In this document: positions 16,802 through 27,114 of the stretch, one piece after another
Numbering within the stretch: position 1 is the first letter of the stretch
Layout: each line of letters opens with the position of its first letter
Source: Streptomyces thermolilacinus SPC6
GTDB lineage: Bacteria > Actinomycetota > Actinomycetes > Streptomycetales > Streptomycetaceae
Direction of reading: 5' to 3'
Length of the DNA: 64,000 nt
Assembly (NCBI RefSeq): GCF_000478605.2
Contig: NZ_ASHX02000001.1
Span: 1,649,044-1,713,043, forward strand
Made by a program: the position numbers and the translations under genes
Notes under the pieces: generated by a model
Database searches by the model: none
The model's input: only the letters and a program-made list of their open reading frames with translations
What the model was told of the DNA's origin: nothing

Positions 16802-19258
16802 TCACGGCCGCGACAGGGCGCGCTCCAGCTCGCTCGCCACCCCCAGGGCCTCCTCCGTCGTCAGGGGCGCGCCCGCCGCGTCCGTGACGTACACCGTGTC
16901 CACCGCGTTCGCGCCCAGGGTGCTGACGTGCGCGCTCCGCACCCGCACCGCCGCCCCCTCCAGGGCGCGCCCGATCCGGTGCAGCAGCCCCGGCGCGTCC
17001 TGCGCCCGCACCTCCAGCACCGTCGCCCGCGCCGCCGAGCCCGCCGGGGCGACCGTGACGCGCGGGGGCGGGGCCTGGACGCCGCGGCGCCTGGGGTACG
17101 CGGCGTCGCGCGCGGCGAGCCGGGCGGCCACGTCCAGGGACCCGTCGAGGGCGCGCACCAGGTCGGCGCGGAGGCGCCCGGCCTGCGGGAGGGAGCCGTA
17201 CTCGGCGGCGACGCGCCAGTTGAGGACCAGGACGGAGCCGGTGGGACCCAGTTCGGTTGGCAGGTCGATGGCGCGCAGGTCGGCGGAGCGGACGGTGAGC
17301 CGGTGGAGGGCGAGGACCCCGGCGGCGGCGGGGAGGACGCCGGGCTGGTCGGGCAGGGCGATGAGCAGTTCCACGCCGACCGGTTCGGGCTCGCCGTCCG
17401 GCTGGGCGGTCTCGTGCCGGGTGTGCAGGGCGAGGACGGGTTCGCGGGTGCGGAGGGCCTCGACGGCGAGGCGTTCCTCTTCGGCGCCTGGTGCGGAGGG
17501 TTCGGGGGCGGGCGGGGTGTCGCCCGCGAGGGCGGCGGCGACGCGTTTGACGAGGTCGGCGACGAGCGAGGCGCGCCAGGCGGACCAGGCGGCGGGCCCG
17601 GTGGCGAGCGCGTCGGCCTCGGTGAGGGCGTGCAGGAGTTCCAGCGTGGTGGCGGTGCCGACGGCGCGGGCGACGGACTCGACGGTGGCGGGGTCGTCGA
17701 GGTCGCGGCGGGTGGCGGTCTCGACGAGGAGGAGGTGGTGGCGTACGAGGGTGGCGAGGACGTCGGCGTCAACCTGGTCGAAGCCGATGCGCGCGGCCAC
17801 GTCGCGGGCGATGGTCTCGCCCGCGACGGAGTGGTCGCCGGGCCATCCCTTGCCGATGTCGTGGAGGAGCGCGGCGACGAGCAGCAGGTCGGGGCGGCCG
17901 ACGCGGCGGGTGAGGGAGGAGGCGCGGACGGCGGTCTCGACCAGGTGCCGGTCGACGGTCCAGGTGTGGACGGGGTTGCGCTGGGGGCGGCAGCGTACGC
18001 GTTCCCAGTCGGGGACGAGGCGGGTGACGAGCCCCTCGGCTTCGAGGGCCTCCCAGACGGGGAGGGTCGGTTCGCCCGCGCCGAGGAGGGTGACGAGCTG
18101 TTCGCGGGCCTCGGCGGGCCACGGTACGGGCAGGGGGCGCGCGGTGGTGGCGAGGTGGCGTACGGCGTGCCGGGAGAGGGGCAGCCCGGCCTGGGCGGCC
18201 GCGGCGGCGGCGCGCAGCGGGAGGACGGGGTCGCGTTCGGGGCGGGCGGTGCGGGCGAGTACGGCTTCGCCGTCCATCTCGACGACGCCTTCGGCGAGGG
18301 GGGTGCGTTCGGGCTGCGGCCGGTTCGCCCGGGAGCCGAGGAGGGTGCGCAGGCGGGGGCGGGTGGAACGGGCGCACAGGACGCGGTGGACCTCGCGCCA
18401 GGTGACGTCGGAGGCGTACGCGATGGTGCGGGCGGCCTCGTAGACGTGGCGGAGCAGGGTGTCGGCGTCGAGGAGGCCGAGGGCGCGGGCGACCTGGTCC
18501 TGTTCCTGGAGGGCGAGGCGGTCGGTGGCGCGGCCGGTGGTGAGGTGGAGGGCGTCGCGTACGTCGAGGAGGGTGCGACGGGCTTCGGCGAGGCCGTCGC
18601 GGGGGGCGTCGGCGAGCCAGGAGGCGGCGACGGCGCGCAGGGCGGTCGTGTCGCGCAGGCCGCCGCGGGCCTCCTTGAGGTCGGGTTCGAGGAGGTGGGG
18701 CAGTTCGCCGTGGCGTTCGGCGCGTTCCTCGCAGAGTTCGCGGAGTTCGGGCAGGCGCCGGGGGGCCTGGTTGCGCCAGTCGGCGAGGACGGCGGTGCGC
18801 AGGGCGGCGACGAGGCCGAGGTCACCCGCGAGGGGGCGGGCGTCGAGGAGCCCGAGGTGGGCCTTGAGGTCGTCGGCGGCGGTCCTGCGGGCCTCGGCGG
18901 GGGTGCGTACGGAGTGGTCGAGCGCGAGGCCGAGGTCCCAGACGGGGTACCAGAGGCGGTCGGCGAGCGCGGCGATCGCGCCGGGGTCGGCGGTGCCGTC
19001 GTGGAGGAGGAGCAGGTCGAGGTCGCTGCGGGGGGAGAGTTCACCGCGCCCGTAGCCGCCTACGGCGACGAGGGCGGTGCCGCGGGGCGGGTCGGCGGCC
19101 GCGTGGAGGGCGGCGAGCCAGTCGTCGGTGAGCCGGGCGAGGGCGGTACGGCGCGGCGGCCCGGGCCGCGTCTCCTGGTCCAGGAGGCGCAGCCGGGCCG
19201 CCGCGTAGCCGCCGGGTCCCGAGTCGTCCGTCGTGTGGCCTGCTCCGGTGCTCGTCAC
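16802..19258 (-). CDS. glnD: PII nucleotidylyltransferase GlnD
   Basis: Modifies and demodifies the PII protein according to nitrogen status; in Streptomyces it adenylylates GlnK rather than uridylylating it. Length is 818 aa. The nucleotidyltransferase site is GGYGRGELSPRSDLD (residues 67-81). The HD phosphohydrolase region has LLVAALLHDIGKGWPGDHS, and two ACT domains at the C-terminus include GSVLVLNWRVAAEYG and APGLLHRIGRALEG. It lies 12 nt after the glnK stop, completing amtB-glnK-glnD. Confidence 0.96.
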   Translation of the reverse strand: MTSTGAGHTTDDSGPGGYAAARLRLLDQETRPGPPRRTALARLTDDWLAALHAAADPPRGTALVAVGGYGRGELSPRSDLDLLLLHDGTADPGAIAALADRLWYPVWDLGLALDHSVRTPAEARRTAADDLKAHLGLLDARPLAGDLGLVAALRTAVLADWRNQAPRRLPELRELCEERAERHGELPHLLEPDLKEARGGLRDTTALRAVAASWLADAPRDGLAEARRTLLDVRDALHLTTGRATDRLALQEQDQVARALGLLDADTLLRHVYEAARTIAYASDVTWREVHRVLCARSTRPRLRTLLGSRANRPQPERTPLAEGVVEMDGEAVLARTARPERDPVLPLRAAAAAAQAGLPLSRHAVRHLATTARPLPVPWPAEAREQLVTLLGAGEPTLPVWEALEAEGLVTRLVPDWERVRCRPQRNPVHTWTVDRHLVETAVRASSLTRRVGRPDLLLVAALLHDIGKGWPGDHSVAGETIARDVAARIGFDQVDADVLATLVRHHLLLVETATRRDLDDPATVESVARAVGTATTLELLHALTEADALATGPAAWSAWRASLVADLVKRVAAALAGDTPPAPEPSAPGAEEERLAVEALRTREPVLALHTRHETAQPDGEPEPVGVELLIALPDQPGVLPAAAGVLALHRLTVRSADLRAIDLPTELGPTGSVLVLNWRVAAEYGSLPQAGRLRADLVRALDGSLDVAARLAARDAAYPRRRGVQAPPPRVTVAPAGSAARATVLEVRAQDAPGLLHRIGRALEGAAVRVRSAHVSTLGANAVDTVYVTDAAGAPLTTEEALGVASELERALSRP

Positions 19259-19270
19259 CCGGCTGCTCCC

Positions 19271-21312
<2,042 letters not shown>

Positions 21313-22782
21313 TCAGACGGCTTCCGCCGTCTCGGGCAGCTTCTTGGCGAGGAGCTCGGTGATGTCGGTGACCTCGGGGACCTCGCCGAAGTCCCGTACG
21401 GCGGTGTCCACGGTCTTGCGGAGCCGCGTGTTCACCCGTTCGGAGCGGACCCGCCCGGCGACATCGAGGGCCTGCCGCGCCTTGTCCATGGCCTGCTCGG
21501 GCTCCCGCTTGAGCAGGTGGACGGTGGCCATGCCGACGAGGTTGAGGGCGTAGGAGCGCTGGTGCTCCGCGTCCACGGCGAACAGGTCGACGGCGCGCTG
21601 CATGACCGGTTCGGCGAGGGAGGCGTAGGTGGGGCTGCGGCCCGCGAAGTAGGCGAGGTCACGGTAGGAGTGGGAGTTCTCGCCGTTGAGTTCGGCCTCG
21701 TTGAAGAAGCGGATCCAGTCGGGGTCCGGCTCGCCGTCGAGGCCCGCGTCGGCGAAGGTGTCCTCGGCCATCCGCACGGCCCGCTTGCACTTGCCGGGCT
21801 GCCCCATGTTGGCGTAGGCGCGGGCCTCCATCGCATACAGCATGGCCTGGGTGCGGGCGGTGGCGCAGTCGCGGCTGCCGTACTGCGCGAGGTGGATGAG
21901 TTCAAGGGCGTCGTCCGGCCGCCCCAGATGGATCATCTGACGGCTCATGGAGGACAGGATGTACGAGCCGAGGGGCTTGTCCCCGGCTTCCTTGGCGGCG
22001 TGCAGGGCGAGGACGAAGTACTTCTGCGCGGTGGGCTGGAGGCCCACGTCGTAGCTCATCCACCCGGCGAGCTCGGCCAGTTCGGCGGCGCAGCGGAAGA
22101 GGCGCTCGGAGATCGCCGCGGGCTGCGGCTCCTGGAGGAGGTCGGTGACCTCGTGGAGCTGTCCGACGACCGCCTTGCGGCGCAGGCCGCCGCCGCTCTG
22201 GGCGTCCCAGGTGCGGAACATGGCGGTGGTGGATTCCAGCATGTCCAGCTCGGCCTTGGAGAGCCGGTGCGGGCGCCGGGCCGGCGGGGGCGGGTCGGCG
22301 TGGTCGGCGGCCGGGGCGGGAACGAGCCAGCGCTGCATCGGCTCGATGAGGGAGGGGCCCGCGGCGAGGGTGAGGGACGTGCCGAGGAAGCCGCGCCGGG
22401 CGAGCATCAGGTCGCTGCGGGAGAACTCGCTGAGCAGCGACACCGTCTGCGGCCCGGCCCAGGGCAGGTCCACGCCGGACACCGAGGGTGACTGGTGGGC
22501 GGCGCGCAGGCCGAGGTCCTCGACGGCGACGACGGTGCCGAAGCGCTCGGAGAACAGCTCGGACAGGATGCGCGGGATGGGCTCGCGGGGCTGTTCCCCG
22601 TCGAGCCAGCGCCGTACGCGGGAGGTGTCGGTGCTGATGTGGTGGGCGCCCAGCTGGCGGGCCCGGCGGTTCACCTGGCGGGCGAGTTCGCCCTTGGACC
22701 AGCCGCTGCGCACGAACCACGAGGCGAGCTGCTCGTTCGGGCGCTTTCCGGCATTCGTACCGTCTGTGCCGCTGCCGCCCAC
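21313..22782 (-). CDS. nsdA: Developmental/antibiotic regulator NsdA (TPR-like)
   Basis: Negative regulator of sporulation and antibiotic production in Streptomyces (established for S. coelicolor NsdA). Length is 489 aa. The N-terminus (NEQLASWFVRSGWSKGELAR) resembles an HTH region, and RGFLGTSLTLAAG is a short Tat-like or hydrophobic stretch seen in the family. The rest is helical and TPR-like (KYFVLALHAAKEAGDKPLG, MLYAMEARAYANMGQPGK). The start is the GTG at 22782 (VGGSGTDGTN); longer frames add arginine-rich sequence. It is divergent from the primase-like gene at 23226, as I recall for other streptomycetes. Confidence 0.92.
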   Translation of the reverse strand: MGGSGTDGTNAGKRPNEQLASWFVRSGWSKGELARQVNRRARQLGAHHISTDTSRVRRWLDGEQPREPIPRILSELFSERFGTVVAVEDLGLRAAHQSPSVSGVDLPWAGPQTVSLLSEFSRSDLMLARRGFLGTSLTLAAGPSLIEPMQRWLVPAPAADHADPPPPARRPHRLSKAELDMLESTTAMFRTWDAQSGGGLRRKAVVGQLHEVTDLLQEPQPAAISERLFRCAAELAELAGWMSYDVGLQPTAQKYFVLALHAAKEAGDKPLGSYILSSMSRQMIHLGRPDDALELIHLAQYGSRDCATARTQAMLYAMEARAYANMGQPGKCKRAVRMAEDTFADAGLDGEPDPDWIRFFNEAELNGENSHSYRDLAYFAGRSPTYASLAEPVMQRAVDLFAVDAEHQRSYALNLVGMATVHLLKREPEQAMDKARQALDVAGRVRSERVNTRLRKTVDTAVRDFGEVPEVTDITELLAKKLPETAEAV

Positions 22783-23225
22783 TGGAAGGCCCCCATCCGC
22801 CGAATCTCCGTGTTGCCGAACCCTGGTCAGAATGCCGTGGATCGCGGGCCGCTGTCCGGGATTCGCACGCTTTGGCACACATTCCGGCCGCGGTCGCCGC
22901 ATTGCCTCCGGCATACCCACGAGTGCGGACGCTACCCGGGGTTCGCGCACCGACAGTAATCCTACGATCACCCGTCTCGCGATGGCCTTTGCAGAAACGC
23001 CACCATTCGCCACCCCTTCGAACGAACTCCCCTGCGACGGGGCGCGATTCACTTGACACATGACAAGCGGAGGCCCAGCGCATCGAGGCGTGAGGCGGCG
23101 CGCGAGCGATGCGCGCACCACCCGGCCGAACTCCGCGCGCCGCCTGGACGGGTGGCGACATGACGGAGCGTCACGACCGCGCTCCGGGTCGTAACCATCG
23201 GCGACTTCGACCCGTTGGAGGGGGC
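22783..23225. other. Divergent promoter region nsdA / primase-like gene
   Basis: The region is 443 bp and less G+C rich than its surroundings. A consensus-like TTGACA lies at 23053-23058 on the plus strand inside CTTGACACATGACAAG, a short inverted repeat with CTTG/CAAG arms; no convincing -10 follows. No gene could be supported. Confidence 0.5.
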
Positions 23226-23933
23226 ATGGGCTTCACGATCGGCGGCACGCGCATCCGCGAGATGCGGTCCGGGTGGACGGGTTTCACCGGCCTTGCTGGG
23301 TTGACGTTGACGGGGTCCCGTCGCCGCGCCACGCGAGCGGCGGAGTGCACCGTGGTGGCGGAGTACACCGGCTTGTGGGGCTGGGGCGTGGCGCCCGGCG
23401 CCCGCGCCGCGAACGGCGCCTGCTCCTGCGGGGACGCCTCCTGTACGGCCCCGGGGGCGCACCCGCTGGGGTTCGCGCCGGAGGTCCCGGCGGGCGCGTC
23501 GCTGGACGAGGTGGCCGAGGTGTGGTCGCGGTTCCCGGGCGCGTCGCTGATGCTGCCGGTCGGGCGGGCGTTCGACGTGCTGGAGGTCTCGGAGGCGGCG
23601 GGGCGGCGGGCGCTGGTGCGGCTGGAGCGCATGGGGCTGCCGCTGGGGCCGGTGTGCGTGACGCCGACGGGTCGGGCGCGGTTCTTCGTGGCGCCCGGGG
23701 CGGCGCGGGAGCTGCCGGGCCTGCTCTACCGGATGGGCTGGGACGACGCGGAGCTGGACCTGCGGGGCCTGGGGCCGGGCTCCTGGATCACGGCGCCCCC
23801 GTCGGACATGGGCGGGCTCGGCCCGGTCCGCTGGCTGCGCGCCCCGTCCCCGGACGCTCCGCACACGGCCCCAAAGGCCCGCCTGCTGCTGGGCACCCTG
23901 GCGTACACGAGCCACCGGGTGGCGGCGGCCTGA
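23226..23933 (+). CDS. Bifunctional DNA primase/polymerase-like (Prim-Pol N-terminal) protein
   Basis: Protein of 235 aa that resembles the N-terminal part of the bifunctional primase/polymerase family found on actinobacterial plasmids and chromosomes. The cysteine-bearing stretch ACSCGDASCTAPGAHPLG is characteristic, as is the later segment VCVTPTGRARFFVAPGA. I do not see a full set of catalytic acidic residues, so an active polymerase is doubtful. The start ATG 23226 has GGAGG just upstream. The gene is divergent from nsdA, which hints at a shared control region. Function unknown. Confidence 0.75.
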   Translation: MGFTIGGTRIREMRSGWTGFTGLAGLTLTGSRRRATRAAECTVVAEYTGLWGWGVAPGARAANGACSCGDASCTAPGAHPLGFAPEVPAGASLDEVAEVWSRFPGASLMLPVGRAFDVLEVSEAAGRRALVRLERMGLPLGPVCVTPTGRARFFVAPGAARELPGLLYRMGWDDAELDLRGLGPGSWITAPPSDMGGLGPVRWLRAPSPDAPHTAPKARLLLGTLAYTSHRVAAA

Positions 23934-24000
23934 GGTCTCGCCGCCTCACGGACGCACCGCCTCGCGGCCCTCACCGCTTCACGGGCTTACGGACTCACGG

Positions 24001-24027
24001 CCCTCACGGCCCTCACGGCCCTCACGG
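24001..24027. repeat. Tandem 9-bp repeat (CCCTCACGG x3)
   Basis: Three perfect copies of CCCTCACGG follow each other between the primase-like gene and the terminator, with a partial fourth copy upstream (GGACTCACGG). No function is apparent. Confidence 0.85.
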
Positions 24028-24039
24028 CCGGGGAACAGC

Positions 24040-24085
24040 AGCGGGGCGGCCCGTCGGCGCTGATGCGCTGCCGGGCCGCCCCGCT
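24040..24085. terminator. Bidirectional hairpin terminator
   Basis: A perfect 14-bp stem (AGCGGGGCGGCCCG, 24040-24053, paired with 24072-24085) lies between the convergent primase-like gene and ftsY. Confidence 0.8.
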
Positions 24086-24108
24086 CGCGTGAGGGGTGGG
24101 GGTGGGGG

Positions 24109-25341
24109 TCAGGCCGGGTCGCCGATCAGGGCGTCCACGAAGGCCTCCGGCTCGAAGGGCGCCAGGTCGTCCGCGCCCTCGCCGAGGCCGACCAGCTTCA
24201 CCGGGACGCCCAGTTCGCGCTGGACGGCGATGACGATGCCGCCCTTCGCCGTGCCGTCCAGCTTGGTGAGGACGATGCCGGTGATGTTCACGACCTCCGC
24301 GAAGACCCGCGCCTGGATCAGACCGTTCTGGCCGGTGGTGGCGTCGAGGACGAGGAGGACCTCGTCGAGCGGGCCGTGCTTCTCCACGACGCGCTTCACC
24401 TTGCCGAGCTCGTCCATGAGACCGGTCTTGGTGTGCAGGCGGCCCGCGGTGTCGATGAGCACGACGTCGGCGCCCTCCGCGATGCCCTCCTTCACGGCGT
24501 CGTACGCGATGGACGCGGGGTCGCCGCCCTCGGGGCCGCGCACCGTACGGGCGCCGACGCGCTCGCCCCAGGTCTGGAGCTGGTCGGCGGCGGCCGCGCG
24601 GAAGGTGTCGGCGGCGCCGAGCACGACGGAGCGGCCGTCCGCGACGAGGACGCGGGCGAGCTTGCCGGTCGTCGTGGTCTTGCCGGTGCCGTTGACGCCG
24701 ACGACCATGACGACGCCCGGGGTCTCCAGGCCGCCCTCCGTCTTCACGGAGCGGTCGTAGTCGGTGCCGACGAGGGTGAGCAGCTCCTCGCGGAGGAGGG
24801 CGCGCAGCTCGTCGGGCGTGCGCGTGCCGAGGACCCGGACGCGCTCGCGCAGGCGCTCCACGAGCTCCTGGGTGGGGGCGACGCCGACGTCGGCGGTGAG
24901 GAGGGTGTCCTCGATCTCCTCCCACGTCTCCTCGTCGAGGTTGTCGCGCGAGAGCAGCGTCAGCAGGCCCTTGCCGAGGGAGTTCTGGGAGCGGGCGAGC
25001 CGGGCGCGCAGCCGGACGAGCCGGCCGGCGGTGGGCGCGGGGATCTCGATCTCGCGGACGGGGGGCTCCGCGACGACCGGGTCCTCGACGGCGGTGGGCG
25101 TCTCGACGGCCTCCTCGGCCGTCGGCAGGCCGACTTCGTCGATGGTCCGGCGTTTCTCGTCGCGGGGTGTCTCCGCCTCCTCGCCGACGCGTGGCTCGGC
25201 TGGCGGGGCGGTGATGGTCGGCGTGGTCGAGGGGGCCTCGGGCGGCGGGAGCTGCTTCTTCCGGCGCCCGCCGACGACGAGGCCGCTGATCACGCCGACC
25301 GCGACCAGGGCGATGACTACAGCAAGGATGACGAATTCCAT
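24109..25341 (-). CDS. ftsY: Signal recognition particle receptor FtsY
   Basis: Membrane-associated GTPase that docks the SRP-ribosome complex. Length is 410 aa. The N-terminus is a membrane segment (residues 1-24, MEFVILAVVIALVAVGVISG), then an acidic/proline-rich linker to about residue 100. The N domain follows, then the G domain with GVNGTGKT (215-222), IDTAGRLHTK, TTGQNG and LTKLDGTAKGG. The partner Ffh is encoded at 15146-16699. Confidence 0.98.
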   Translation of the reverse strand: MEFVILAVVIALVAVGVISGLVVGGRRKKQLPPPEAPSTTPTITAPPAEPRVGEEAETPRDEKRRTIDEVGLPTAEEAVETPTAVEDPVVAEPPVREIEIPAPTAGRLVRLRARLARSQNSLGKGLLTLLSRDNLDEETWEEIEDTLLTADVGVAPTQELVERLRERVRVLGTRTPDELRALLREELLTLVGTDYDRSVKTEGGLETPGVVMVVGVNGTGKTTTTGKLARVLVADGRSVVLGAADTFRAAAADQLQTWGERVGARTVRGPEGGDPASIAYDAVKEGIAEGADVVLIDTAGRLHTKTGLMDELGKVKRVVEKHGPLDEVLLVLDATTGQNGLIQARVFAEVVNITGIVLTKLDGTAKGGIVIAVQRELGVPVKLVGLGEGADDLAPFEPEAFVDALIGDPA

Positions 25342-25415
25342 GGTCTGTCCAGTATGCGCGACGCCGTTGCCGCACCTCCCTGGCGCTGCGCGGCGTGCCG
25401 GGTGTCGTACGACGA

Positions 25416-25456
25416 CGGCTGCCCCGGCGCGCGGAAGGCGCGGGCCGGGGCAGCCG
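25416..25456 (-). terminator. Hairpin terminator after the glucose permease gene
   Basis: A 13-bp perfect stem (CGGCTGCCCCGGC, 25416-25428, paired with 25444-25456) with further inner GCGC pairing, 28 nt past the permease stop and upstream of ftsY. Confidence 0.75.
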
Positions 25457-25483
25457 GAAGGTCGAGGAGAGGGGCAGCGGGGA

Positions 25484-26902
25484 TTAGCCCATCTCCTCCA
25501 ACGCCTTGCCCTTGGTCTCCTTCACGAACTTGAGCACGAAGGGGATGGAGAGCACGGCGAAGACCGTGTAGATGATGTACGTGCCGGAGAGGTTCCAGTC
25601 GGCGAGCGACGGGAAGCTGGCGGTGATCGTCCAGTTGGCGATCCACTGGGCGGAGGCGGCGACACCGAGGGCGGCGGCGCGGATCCGGTTGGGGAACATC
25701 TCGCCGAGGAAGACCCACACGACCACGCCCCACGAGAGGGCGAAGAAGAGGACGAAGGCGTGGGCGGCGAACAGGGCGACGACGCCCTGGGTCTCGGGCA
25801 GCTTGCCGTCCACGAGGTCGGCGGAGAACGCCCATGCCTCGATGGCGAGGGCGATGGCCATACCGGCGGAGCCGACGAGGGCGAGCGGCTTGCGGCCGAC
25901 CCGGTCCACCAGCACCATCGCGATCACGGTGCCGATGATGTTGATGATCGACGTGGTGAACGAGTAGAAGAACGACCCTGCCGGGTCGATGCCCACGGAC
26001 TGCCACAGGGTGGCGGAGTAGTAGAACGCGACGTTGATGCCGACGAGCTGCTGGAAGACGGACAGGCCGATGCCGACCCAGACGATCGGCAGCAGGGCGA
26101 AGCGGCCGCCGAGCAGGTCCTTGAAGGTGGACTTGTGCTCGCGGCGCATGGCGGTCTCGATCTCGGCCACGCGGGCGTCGAGGTCGACGTTGTGCCCCTC
26201 CACCTCCTCGAGGACCTCGCGGGCGCGGTCCTTGCGGCCGACGGAGATCAGGAAGCGCGGCGACTCGGGGATGGCGAAGGAGAGCAGGCCGTAGAGCACG
26301 GCGGGCAGGACTTCGACACCGAGCATCCACTGCCATGCCTCGAGGCCGGCGATCTCACCGCGCTGCTTGCCGCCGGCGAGGTTGAGGATCGCGTAGTTGA
26401 CCAGCTGGGAGGCGGCGATGCCGATGACGATGGCGGCCTGCTGGAAGGAGCCGAGGCGGCCGCGGTAGGCGGCGGGCGCGACTTCGGCGATGTACGCGGG
26501 GCCGATGACGGAGGCCATGCCGATGCCGAGGCCGCCGACGACCCGCCAGAACGCCAGGTCCCACAGGCTGAACGGCAGGGCGGAGCCGATGGCGCTCGCG
26601 GTGAACAGGACGGCGGCGATCCGCATGACGCGGATGCGGCCGATACGGTCCGCGAGGCGGCCCGCGGTCGCGGCGCCCACGGCGCAGCCGATGAGCGCGA
26701 TGGCGATGACCTGGGCGAGCGTGCCGGAGCCGACGTCGTAGCGGTCGCGTACCGCTTCGACGGCGCCGTTGATGACGGAGCTGTCGTAGCCGAAGAGGAA
26801 GCCGCCCATCGCGGCGGCCGCCGTGATGAAGATGACGTGGCTGAGGTGGTCGGGGTGGGCCTGGCGGGCTCCCGACGCGGGGGGCTGCGTGGCGCTGGTC
26901 AC
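25484..26902 (-). CDS. glcP: MFS sugar porter, probable glucose permease GlcP
   Basis: Twelve-helix proton-coupled sugar transporter of the major facilitator superfamily, 472 aa. Sugar-porter marks are GGFLFGYDSSVINGA in helix 1, RLADRIGRIRVM, PAAYRGRLGSFQQ, the loop motif PESPRFL, QQLVGINVAFYYS, and PFVLKFVKETKG near the end. Length and overall sequence fit the glucose permease of S. coelicolor. GTG 26902 has AGGAG at 7 nt. It is transcribed alone; a promoter-like TTGACT-n16-TAGTCT lies upstream at 27009-27036. Confidence 0.9.
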   Translation of the reverse strand: MTSATQPPASGARQAHPDHLSHVIFITAAAAMGGFLFGYDSSVINGAVEAVRDRYDVGSGTLAQVIAIALIGCAVGAATAGRLADRIGRIRVMRIAAVLFTASAIGSALPFSLWDLAFWRVVGGLGIGMASVIGPAYIAEVAPAAYRGRLGSFQQAAIVIGIAASQLVNYAILNLAGGKQRGEIAGLEAWQWMLGVEVLPAVLYGLLSFAIPESPRFLISVGRKDRAREVLEEVEGHNVDLDARVAEIETAMRREHKSTFKDLLGGRFALLPIVWVGIGLSVFQQLVGINVAFYYSATLWQSVGIDPAGSFFYSFTTSIINIIGTVIAMVLVDRVGRKPLALVGSAGMAIALAIEAWAFSADLVDGKLPETQGVVALFAAHAFVLFFALSWGVVVWVFLGEMFPNRIRAAALGVAASAQWIANWTITASFPSLADWNLSGTYIIYTVFAVLSIPFVLKFVKETKGKALEEMG

Positions 26903-27008
26903 GTGGTACTCCTGGGCCCGGCACCGTCGCCGGGCGTGGGGGGCGAGCCCTTCCAGTGGCGCACAACGACATGCCGCCCACCACTTGAAGGTGAATACGT
27001 CGCCGCCG

Positions 27009-27036
27009 AGACTATGCCTTCAACTTTCGAAGTCAA
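27009..27036 (-). promoter_or_regulatory. Candidate promoter of glcP
   Basis: On the minus strand TTGACT (27036-27031) is followed after 16 nt by TAGTCT (27014-27009), about 107 nt before the permease GTG. It lies in an A+T-richer island (26990-27060), unlike the rest of the window. Suggestive only. Confidence 0.4.
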
Positions 27037-27114
27037 TACTTGGTGTGGTGTGACGTGAAGCGCAGAGTTCGGCTGCGTGTGTTCAAGGTTTGTAATGGAT
27101 CATGCTGACGGTGG

